Part shown: positions 33,029 to 38,618 of the stretch, in pieces | Layout of the letters: each line of letters opens with the position of its first letter | How positions within the stretch are numbered: the first letter of the stretch is position 1 | Source: Deltaproteobacteria bacterium | GTDB taxonomy: Bacteria; Desulfobacterota; GWC2-55-46 | Direction: 5' to 3' | Assembly (NCBI GenBank): GCA_015075075.1 | Contig: JABTVA010000003.1 | Coordinates: 1 to 38,618 of the forward strand | Length of the DNA stretch: 38,618 nucleotides | Program-made: the position numbers and the translations under genes | Notes under the pieces: model-generated | Told to the model about the DNA's origin: nothing | What the model saw: the letters and a program-made list of their open reading frames with translations, nothing else | The model's database searches: none

Positions 33029-33123
33029 TTCCGTATCCCTCCCTGTTCGAATTTTGAGGGCCCCTACATTTTCAGAAATCGCCTGCCATCCGGTTGAATC
33101 CGCTTTCGACAGCCCTGAACTTC

Positions 33124-33432
33124 CTACTGTTTTCTTTTGGCTTTCCGCCGAGGAATCGGCTTGAGCAGCCTGTTTCCCAATAGTATGATTTCCGCGGCTT
33201 CGATAAGGGTCTTGTTGTGTTCGGTCGAGAAGCTCTCAAGCAGGTCGCAGGCCTCTTTTTCCGTGATTCCCTTGGTGTTTACGATGAGCCCCTTTGCCTT
33301 TTCCACGACCCGCTTCTCCTCGAGTTCAAGCTTGAGCCGGTCTATTTCAGCGCGGAGTTCGGCTAACGGCTTGCATGTCTTTCGGTGCGATTTTCCGCTC
33401 ATATGGTTTCGGTTCGTCCCGGCTGTATACAT
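33124..33432 (-). CDS. ANTAR-only protein 2 (102 aa)
   Basis: A basic N-terminus is followed by a coiled-coil helix LAELRAEIDRLKLELEEKRV and an ANTAR domain, VEKAKGLIVNTKGITEKEAC then DLLESFSTEHNKTLIEAAEI, and a Lys/Arg-rich tail. The coiled coil would give the dimer that ANTAR proteins use. No sensor domain is present. ATG at 33432 is preferred (AAGGGA upstream); the longest frame starts at a TTG, 33456. It lies 83 bp after the cytochrome stop, with a very stable hairpin (33457-33492) in between, and 95 bp before ANTAR 1. Confidence 0.75.
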   Translation of the reverse strand: MYTAGTNRNHMSGKSHRKTCKPLAELRAEIDRLKLELEEKRVVEKAKGLIVNTKGITEKEACDLLESFSTEHNKTLIEAAEIILLGNRLLKPIPRRKAKRKQ

Positions 33433-33456
33433 GATGTCTTTTGATCCCTTGTACAA

Positions 33457-33492
33457 CCGGGGCGGGGCCGGGGAAACCCCGGCCCGCTCCGG
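33457..33492 (-). other. Very GC-rich intercistronic hairpin between cytochrome and ANTAR 2
   Basis: GGGGCCGGGG (33464-33473), loop AAA, CCCCGGCCC (33477-33485) continue outward to CCGG/CCGG. There is no T-run on the minus strand, so it is not a classical terminator. It may stabilise the cytochrome message or act as a pause site. Confidence 0.6.
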
Positions 33493-33515
33493 ATTGCACG
33501 GTAAAGCGAAAAAGC

Positions 33516-34436
33516 TTACTTCGCGTGGCAGGTCTTGCAGACGCCGGAGCCGGTGTTGCCGCCGACCCTTCTGAGGAACATGCCGTCCGAGTCCTCTTCG
33601 CTACCCCAGGTGGCGTCGACCTCGTCCCAGGACTTGTTGGCGAAGTGCGGGTCGTGGCAGCTCGAGCACTCGACCTTGCCGTTCCTGAGGAGAGATTCGA
33701 TAGTGCAGTCCGCGCATATGTAACCGCTGACCGCCCAGCGGTTCTGGGTCAGGTTCCCGCCGCTCGTTACGGAACTGTGGGTTGTCGAGAATACGTCCGA
33801 TGTTAGGTCTATCGAATCGAGCGTCGTCGACGTGTCCCTCAAGCTGGCCCTCGGGGCGATGTACTCTATGGAGACCGGGTGGTCGTTCGTCAGGTCCGTG
33901 CCGATGTTAAGCCGGGAGGTGGCGCCACCAATGACCGGCGACATTCCGAGCATCTCCATCTCCCCGTCCTCCATCTCGGAGAACATCCAACCCTGCTGAC
34001 CGGAGTTGAGGCCCTTGCCAGGCGCGTTCACCAGGTTATCCAGTGTGGTGACTCCGTCATGGCAGCTCAAACAAGCAAGCGTTGCGCCGCCTACCTGGGA
34101 GACGGAGGTCCCGGCGACCGTTGCGCCGTTCGGCCCGTAGGGGGTGTAGCTGCCGGCAGAGTTGGTCCTGTTCCAGAGAGGCGCGGCCTCGCCCGGTGCG
34201 AACCCTGTTACGTTCGTATGGTGAGGCGTATGGCAGAATACGCAGATCTCGGTAGTGTTGTTTGTGATTTTGTGCATACCCAGGGCACCCAGGTTATGCC
34301 TGGAATTGCCTACGCCGCTGGCCGGGGCGTTTTCCGGATAATCGTCTATGTCCATTGCATTGGCTACGGACCCGGCGCCCACGGCTATGAAGCCGGCCGA
34401 GGCCGCCGCAACAGCGAATATTATCAGCCTTTTCAT
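33516..34436 (-). CDS. Exported multiheme c-type cytochrome (four heme sites)
   Basis: A signal peptide (MKRLIIFAVAAASAGFIAVG, cleaved after VANA) precedes heme sites CVFCH (65-69), CLSCH (122-126), CSSCH (257-261) and CKTCH (300-304). An extra CADC (241-244) lacks the His. The protein is closely related to the cytochrome at 16301: both share SRHNLGALG, TTEICVFCHTPHH, LACLSCHDGVTT, DNLVNAPGKGLN and FLRRVGGNTGSGVCKTCH, but this one lacks the CX4CH segment and has a Met/Glu-rich loop (151-165). It is likely a periplasmic electron carrier. Ribosome site AGGAGA. The gene is preceded by a 440-nt leader with an internal terminator and followed by two ANTAR genes. Confidence 0.9.
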   Translation of the reverse strand: MKRLIIFAVAAASAGFIAVGAGSVANAMDIDDYPENAPASGVGNSRHNLGALGMHKITNNTTEICVFCHTPHHTNVTGFAPGEAAPLWNRTNSAGSYTPYGPNGATVAGTSVSQVGGATLACLSCHDGVTTLDNLVNAPGKGLNSGQQGWMFSEMEDGEMEMLGMSPVIGGATSRLNIGTDLTNDHPVSIEYIAPRASLRDTSTTLDSIDLTSDVFSTTHSSVTSGGNLTQNRWAVSGYICADCTIESLLRNGKVECSSCHDPHFANKSWDEVDATWGSEEDSDGMFLRRVGGNTGSGVCKTCHAK

Positions 34437-34776
34437 GGCAGTTCTCCTGTCTTTTTTTTTGAGAGGCAGTTTCTTACCTGATCCTCTCCTTTACTGGAAA
34501 GGCATGGGCTTGAATATCCAACCTGATTTCAAAGCGGCTTGGCTGTTCAGGATGATAAGCCCGTCATGAGCTTACCTCCGGCTGGTTGCTTTTCCACGGC
34601 TTCAAGGTCGTGAGTTTTGCCGCCTCATGCGGCTTCAAGCTGCATGGCTTGAGCCTCGAATAAGCCCTGTCCGCGAGCTTATTACAGGCATGCTTTTCGG
34701 TCCGTATTCTGAATTCCGCTAGCTTCGCGCCTCGTTCTTGTATGGACTGTTTCTACTGACTGTAAAATCAGGAGGT

Positions 34777-34822
34777 AAAAAAAATGCCTTGTGCGCGCCG
34801 GTCGCGGCGCTTTACAAGGCAT
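34777..34822 (-). terminator. Intrinsic terminator inside the cytochrome leader (attenuator candidate)
   Basis: Minus strand: ATGCCTTGT, then AAA, then the inner stem GCGCC-GCGACC-GGCGC (six-base loop), then GC and ACAAGGCAT, closed by TTTTTTTT. The outer 9-bp and inner 5-bp stems are perfect. It lies about 340 nt before the cytochrome start and 55 nt after the expected transcription start, so most transcripts should stop unless antitermination occurs. Confidence 0.85.
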
Positions 34823-34876
34823 CATGGCTTTTCCGGGATGAAGGCGTCCTGGGCTACCACCCGGAATTCTGAAGTT
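34777..34876 (-). ncRNA. Structured leader or small RNA of about 100 nt
   Basis: Bounded by a consensus promoter (34911-34883) and the terminator at 34777. The 5' part folds as TTCCGGG..CCCGGAA around GGTAGCCCAGGACGCC; the 3' part is the terminator. No match to a riboswitch I know. It could be a free small RNA, a riboswitch, or an ANTAR-controlled leader. The two-loop A-N-N-G hexaloop pattern of known ANTAR targets is not evident. Confidence 0.6.
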
Positions 34877-34882
34877 ACGATT

Positions 34883-34911
34883 ATTATACTTTACGCGTTC
34901 AAACCTGTCAA
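34883..34911 (-). promoter_or_regulatory. Consensus sigma-70 promoter of the cytochrome/ANTAR transcript
   Basis: Minus strand TTGACA (34911-34906), 17-base spacer, TATAAT (34888-34883). Both boxes and spacing are perfect. Confidence 0.85.
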
Positions 34912-34989
34912 GATAAAAATTAAAATAAATTAATCCTGCGATTTTTTTTAAAGAAAACTTGACCTTTCTGCCACTATTTAAGTGAACTA

Positions 34990-35009
34990 CCGTGGGCTAA
35001 AGCACACGG
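34990..35009. repeat. REP-like hairpin
   Basis: CCGTGGGCTAAAGCACACGG folds with CCGTG/CACGG and GC/GC stems and a TAAA loop, like 'CCGTGGGCTTTAGCCCACGG' hairpins at the ends of IS200/IS605-type elements and REPs. A second hairpin CCCTGGCC-TTGAAA-GGTCAGGG follows at about 35074-35095. No transposase gene is present. Confidence 0.4.
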
Positions 35010-35112
35010 CTTCTTTTAGCTTTCAAAAGCAATTTGCTTCCGCTTCGCTCCAGGCGGCCATTCATCCCTGGCCTTGAAAGGTCAGGGTTTTCTGGCCGTG
35101 TTTATAAAGGAC

Positions 35113-35141
35113 TTGATTTTTTACAGATTGTAGAATATAAA
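35113..35141 (+). promoter_or_regulatory. Promoter of ANTAR-only gene 3
   Basis: TTGATT (35113-35118), 17-base spacer, TATAAA (35136-35141), about 110 nt before the start codon. Confidence 0.55.
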
Positions 35142-35253
35142 GAACATATCAGCAAAACTCCTATTTAGTGGACAGTCCAGCGCAGTCAGGCAAGGGATTT
35201 TCTTCCTGTCCTAATTTAATCGGCCTCCATATCTGGCAAAGAGGCGTATTATT

Positions 35254-35571
35254 ATGGAAGGGATCAAAAAAACGGAAAAAGAAGAGACCTTCTGCACAAT
35301 GATTTGTCAGCAGTATTTGCATCTCCAGTCTGAAAACACCGAACTCAAGCGCAAGCTGAAGGACAGGAGAATAATAGAAAAAGCAAAATGGGTCCTTGTC
35401 AAAACCAGAGGGTTAAATGAAGAGGAGGCCCATTCATTTTTAATAAACGCAAGCAGGAAGGATCGGATAAAAATCGTCGAAACCGCTAAAGTCATCATAT
35501 CAGCCCAGGACCTGATCTCGGCGAAGGACAAGGGTTCTATAAAGCCACCCGGCCATCCCAGGTCCTCCTAA
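35254..35571 (+). CDS. ANTAR-only protein 3 (105 aa)
   Basis: An N-terminal helix with coiled-coil character (YLHLQSENTELKRKLKDRRI) runs into an ANTAR domain, IEKAKWVLVKTRGLNEEEAH then SFLINASRKDRIKIVETAKV, and a short polar tail. It is closest to ANTAR 1 and 2 in the core ('KAKW.LV...GL.E.EA', then 'RK.R.K..ETA'), so the three are paralogues. Two cysteines occur near the N-terminus. No sensory domain. It is divergent from the cytochrome operon, with the leader RNA, promoters and REP-like hairpin in the 820 bp between them. The ribosome site is moderate (AGAGG). Confidence 0.75.
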   Translation: MEGIKKTEKEETFCTMICQQYLHLQSENTELKRKLKDRRIIEKAKWVLVKTRGLNEEEAHSFLINASRKDRIKIVETAKVIISAQDLISAKDKGSIKPPGHPRSS

Positions 35572-35576
35572 TCCCT

Positions 35577-35879
35577 TCAAGGCGCGTACTCTTTGACCTT
35601 ATCCGCGCCCTTGTCCACGGCCTCTTTGGTCTTCCCTATCGTCTTCTGGACGGCCCCCTTGGCGTTTGCGGCCTTTTCCTTGACCGTCTCGGCCGTATCC
35701 GTTATGGCCTCCTTTGCCTCCCGGGCCGTGTGCTTAAGCCCCTCCTCGTACTTTTCAAGCCTTGCGCCGGCCTCTTCGGTCTTGCTGCCCGCGAGTTTCA
35801 AATACCCGGGGCCGCCGAAATAGAGGAACGCGGTGATTGCGATTATTCCAAGCAGGAAACCGAACAGCACCTTTTTCAT
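35577..35879 (-). CDS. Small membrane-anchored helical protein (100 aa)
   Basis: An N-terminal membrane anchor (KKVLFGFLLGIIAITAFLYF) is followed by an Ala/Lys/Glu/Thr-rich amphipathic helix with an 11-residue-like periodicity ('KEAITDTAETVKEKAANAKG', 'AVQKTIGKTKEAVDKGADKV'). This resembles YtxH/apolipophorin- or LEA-like stress proteins in general appearance; no specific family is claimed. The start overlaps the rsmI stop (ATGA) with ribosome site GGGAGG, so it is translated from the same message. It is probably a periplasm-facing or membrane-peripheral protein. Confidence 0.7.
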   Translation of the reverse strand: MKKVLFGFLLGIIAITAFLYFGGPGYLKLAGSKTEEAGARLEKYEEGLKHTAREAKEAITDTAETVKEKAANAKGAVQKTIGKTKEAVDKGADKVKEYAP

Positions 35880-36711
35880 TCCTTGTCCTCCCTTGATTCC
35901 GCCCTGATCGCGAGGGCCGCCTTATAGACCACGGCCCTCGGAAGGCCGAAGTCCTTTGCCACGGCCTTTACGGCCTCGTTGAGCTTCGCCCCGGATGAAA
36001 GGAGCGCTTCGAGGGCCGGGATGAAATCGCCTTTGGCCCGCTCCAGCATCCGGACGGCTATGGTCACCTCACCTTTTACCTCCCCTGCCCCGAGCCAGTC
36101 CATGACCCTGCTCACATTTCCCCTTATTACCTCCTCGTGCACCTTCGTAAGCTCGCGTCCTACCGCTATTTCCACCTCGCCGAGCGTCTCCCTTATTACC
36201 GCCAGCGTCTTTTTAAGCCTCCGGGGTGATTCGTAAAAAATATAGGTGTGCGGGCCGGAAAGGCCTGAAAGGAGGTCCTTAAGGGCGCCCTCCTTTTCCG
36301 GTAGAAAGCCCTTGAAGGTGAACTCGTCGGTCGGAAGCCCCGATACGCTGACGAGCGAGATTATGGCCGAAGGGCCCGGCACCGGCACGACCTCGATGGA
36401 GTCCTCCAGCGCGAGCCTCACTATCCTGAAGCCCGGGTCGGATATGCCGGGCGTGCCAGCGTCGGATACGAGCGCTACGTCCGTTCCGGCCTTGAGCCTG
36501 TCGAGGAGAAGGCCCGCCTTCTCGCGTTCGTTATGCTCGTGGTAGCTCGTAAGCGGGGTATCTATCCCGTAATGGGCAAGGAGCTTTCTGGTGTGCCTCG
36601 TGTCCTCGGCTGCTATGAGCCCCGCCTCCTTCAAGACCCTCACCGCCCTGAAGGTCATGTCCTCGAGGTTCCCTATCGGGGTAGCTACGACGAAAAGCCT
36701 TCCTTCCTCAT
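35876..36711 (-). CDS. rsmI: 16S rRNA (cytidine-1402-2'-O)-methyltransferase RsmI, frameshifted at start
   Basis: Conserved RsmI sequence is complete: LFVVATPIGNLEDMTFRAVR, AEDTRHTRKLLAHYGI, SYHEHNE, VALVSDAGTPGISDPGFRIV, VPGPSAIISLVSVSGLPTDE, FYESPRRL and a C-terminal helix bundle. It methylates C1402 of 16S rRNA using S-adenosylmethionine. The expected start is ATG at 36711 (ribosome site GGAGG, overlapping the permease stop as ATGA), giving MRKEG; one base then appears missing before LFVV (near 36697). As read, the frame instead runs in from the permease gene, making a false 530-residue fusion. Confidence 0.85.
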
Positions 36712-37468
36712 TTCCTCCTCTCGAAGACAAAGGCCGAAGCGAAGGTAAAGGCGGCGGCGAAGACCGAGACAAAGCGACGTCGAGGGCATCAGGGAACTCC
36801 GGCGCAAGCTGCCCGGTCCCGGGCAGCAGCACGTGCTTGAAGGAATCTACCCCGTAGCAGAGCGGGTTTATATAGGCGAACACCTTTATATACGGCGGCA
36901 GCGACCCAACGGGATATAACGCGCCGCTCAGGAAAAACATCGGGAGCACTATGAAGTTCATGATGACGTTAAAGCCTTCGAGGGAAGTAAGGAACGAGGC
37001 GACGAAAAGTCCGAGCGCCGTTATGGCGAGCGCGACGAGGGCCATGAGGACGAACATGGCGAGGAAGTCGAGGACCCCCACGCCGAGCCCCAGGAAAGGG
37101 GCTATGAGGAGGAGGACCGCGCCCTGAAATACCGATAGCGTTGTCCCGGAGAGGAGCTTCCCGAATACTATCGTGACCCTTGAGACCGGGGACACGAGCA
37201 TCTCCCGGAGGAACCCGAACTCCCTGTCCCATACAACGGATATGGTCGAGAAAATGGAGCTGAAGAGTATGGTCATGCCGACTATGCCCGGCAGTATGAA
37301 CTGGATGTACTCGACCTCGTCGGTATCGATGAGCATGGTAAAGCCCGAGCCCACGATGAAGAGCCAGATAAGCGGCCTCGCGGCAGTGACGACAAGCCTC
37401 CCCTTCTGGCGGAAGAACCTCTTAAATTCCCTTAATGTTATGACGTAAATAGCTTTATATGTTAGCAT
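36708..37468 (-). CDS. ABC-2-type exporter permease, frameshifted near its end
   Basis: Six membrane segments of the ABC-2 (DrrB/NodJ) type are visible, with the family stretch ILPGIVGMTILFSSIFST, WDREFGFLREMLVSPVSR, VLPMFFLSGALYPVGSLPPY and INPLCYGVDSFKHVLLPG. The last segment is found in a shifted frame, SVFAAAFTFASAFVFERRK, followed by a stop at 36708; one base seems to be missing around 36766. With it restored the protein has the normal length of about 253 residues. It pairs with the ATPase encoded 11 bp upstream to form a drug/polysaccharide-type exporter; the substrate is unknown. Confidence 0.8.
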
Positions 37469-37479
37469 TTTTAGACTCG

Positions 37480-38424
37480 CTACCCCCGGAGCCTCTGCTG
37501 AACGCCGTTATCCCGTATCTCCCTGCCCGTGAGGTTTATGAAGACGTCCTCGAGGCTCGGCCTCTTGAGGTTCACGGAGACGACGCCCACGGAAAGGGCC
37601 TCGAAGAGCTTCGGTATGAATTTCTCGCCGCTCTCGACCGTGAAGGCGAGACCGCCTTCGAGCCGCCGGGGGTGGAGGCCCAGTCTGTCGCTTATCTCGG
37701 AGGCGGCAATGCCGTCATCCGTTGTCCGGAGATATATAGTATCTCCCCGGAGCGCCCTCTTGAGCTCATCGGGGCTTCCGCATGCGATTATCCGGCCCCT
37801 GTCTATTATGGCGATCCTGTCGCAGACCTCGGCCTCGTCCATGTAATGGGTGGTCATGAATACGGTATTGCCCTCGGACCTCTTTAGCTCCATTATGAAC
37901 TCCCAGACATGGCTCCTGGTCTGAGGGTCGAGCCCGAGCGTGGGCTCGTCGAGGAAGAGGACCCTGGGCCTGTGAAGGAGCCCCCGCGCTATCTCGAGTC
38001 GCCTCTTCATGCCGCCCGAGAACTTCCTTACGAGGTCGTCCCTACGTTCGCTCAAGCCGACCACATCCAGTATCTCGCTTATCCTGGCCTCAGCGAGCCT
38101 CTTTTCCATGTTGTACATGTAGCAGTGGAACTTGAGGTTCTCGTATGCGGTAAGGTCGTTATCGAGGGTTATCTCCTGGAATACGAGGCCGATGGACGAG
38201 CGGACGCTGTGGGGTGAGCTCCTGCAGTCGTGCCCGTTCACCAGGGCGGTCCCGGAATCGAAGCCGAGGAGCGTGCAGAGGATATTTATGGTCGTCGTCT
38301 TTCCCGCTCCGTTCGGGCCGAGAAAGCCGAAGGTCTCCCCCTCCTCCACCTCGAAGGAGACGCCGCTTACGGCCTCGGTCCCGTTATACCTCTTTACGAG
38401 GTCCTTTACCTGGATTATCGACAT
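37480..38424 (-). CDS. ABC exporter ATP-binding protein (DrrA/NodI type)
   Basis: The 314-residue protein has Walker A GPNGAGKTT (35-43), Q-loop GLVFQE, signature FSGGMKRRLEIARGLL, Walker B VLFLDEPTLGLDPQT, and H-loop MTTHYMDEAE. The C-terminal domain (about 225-305, 'LRTTDDGIAASEISDRLGLH' and 'PSLEDVFINLTGREI') is typical of DrrA-like exporters. It is the first gene of a leftward operon with permease, rsmI and the small membrane protein. A ribosome site was not well defined upstream of the chosen ATG. Confidence 0.9.
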   Translation of the reverse strand: MSIIQVKDLVKRYNGTEAVSGVSFEVEEGETFGFLGPNGAGKTTTINILCTLLGFDSGTALVNGHDCRSSPHSVRSSIGLVFQEITLDNDLTAYENLKFHCYMYNMEKRLAEARISEILDVVGLSERRDDLVRKFSGGMKRRLEIARGLLHRPRVLFLDEPTLGLDPQTRSHVWEFIMELKRSEGNTVFMTTHYMDEAEVCDRIAIIDRGRIIACGSPDELKRALRGDTIYLRTTDDGIAASEISDRLGLHPRRLEGGLAFTVESGEKFIPKLFEALSVGVVSVNLKRPSLEDVFINLTGREIRDNGVQQRLRG

Positions 38425-38589
38425 TGAGTGAACGCACCCGTTGGAAATATCCGGCGGATTATAACACGAATCCTGAACGGCCGTCCTGTTTTATTGCTGC
38501 ACCGGGAGGTAGCCTCTGGGAGCCGAAGCGACTTCTCGGAGTTTACGGCATAATTTTAAGGGGTGGCAAACTCTAAAAATTAGAGAACC

Positions 38590-38618
38590 TCTGATTAATT
38601 CAGTGTGTTCGTCATTGC
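38590..38618. repeat. Type D inverted-repeat element, left end of copy D3 (cut by window edge)
   Basis: TCTGATTAATTC (38590-38601) followed by GTCATTGC, as in D1 where the next bases are GAGG. The rest lies outside the window. Confidence 0.7.

Noticed and set aside
34777..34876. c-di-GMP (GEMM) riboswitch upstream of the cytochrome
   Set aside because: The GEMM core elements (CACGCA..GGCAAACC, GGGACGCAAAGCC) and tetraloop-receptor pattern are absent.
35876..37468. Genuine permease-RsmI fusion protein
   Set aside because: Both native ends of the two separate genes are visible in other frames, so two indels are the simpler explanation.

Overview
The window is a stretch of chromosome from a high-GC, Gram-negative, probably anaerobic bacterium rich in c-type cytochromes. 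Evidence is three copies of one exported multiheme cytochrome family, a pyrophosphate-type phosphofructokinase, an HD-GYP protein, iron-handling genes, and dense families of short intergenic inverted repeats. The gene style resembles Desulfobacterota/Nitrospirota-like lineages, but no marker gene here fixes the phylum, so this is inference. No phage, CRISPR array or complete insertion sequence was seen.

Layout. 1-589: start of a GH13 alpha-glucan enzyme running off the left edge. 870-3620: small stress/envelope genes (YHS protein, YqjE/holin-like protein, DUF3618 protein, DUF2383 four-helix protein). 3680-3964: one repeat element nested inside another. 4355-5454: DUF2325 gene with a consensus promoter and Fur-like operator, then a PAP2 phosphatase. 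5470-6351: frameshifted cytochrome. 7194-10466: M1-like exported peptidase and a helical exported protein. 10532-14742: tRNA-Glu(CTC), a frameshifted UvrD/PcrA helicase and Uup. 15292-18815: PadR regulator, five-heme cytochrome, LuxR-type HTH protein and FTR1 iron permease. 19229-19795: broken Lys/His/Gly-rich gene. 20189-26475: leftward genes for PPi-type PFK, an orphan histidine kinase, a Crp/Fnr regulator, a TPR plus GHL13 (PgaB-like) protein, and RadA. 26588-29432: HEAT-repeat and HD-GYP pair. 29743-31621: HEAT protein and TrmFO. 32756-35571: four-heme cytochrome with three ANTAR-only proteins. 35577-38424: ABC exporter, RsmI and a small membrane protein.

Most distinctive region. At 32.7-35.6 kb a multiheme cytochrome gene is followed on the same strand by two proteins consisting almost only of an ANTAR (RNA-binding antiterminator) domain; a third is encoded divergently. 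Upstream of the cytochrome lies a consensus promoter, then about 100 nt of structured leader ending in a strong intrinsic terminator, some 340 nt before the start codon. This looks like a transcription-attenuation circuit controlled by stand-alone ANTAR proteins, although a textbook dual hexaloop target is not visible in the leader.

Caveat. Several conserved genes (uvrD/pcrA, trmFO, rsmI and its neighbouring permease, the GHL13 gene, the end of the HEAT gene, one cytochrome) carry single-base frameshifts that preserve recognisable protein sequence, clustered in a few patches while neighbouring genes are clean. Local sequencing or assembly error is at least as likely as real gene decay.
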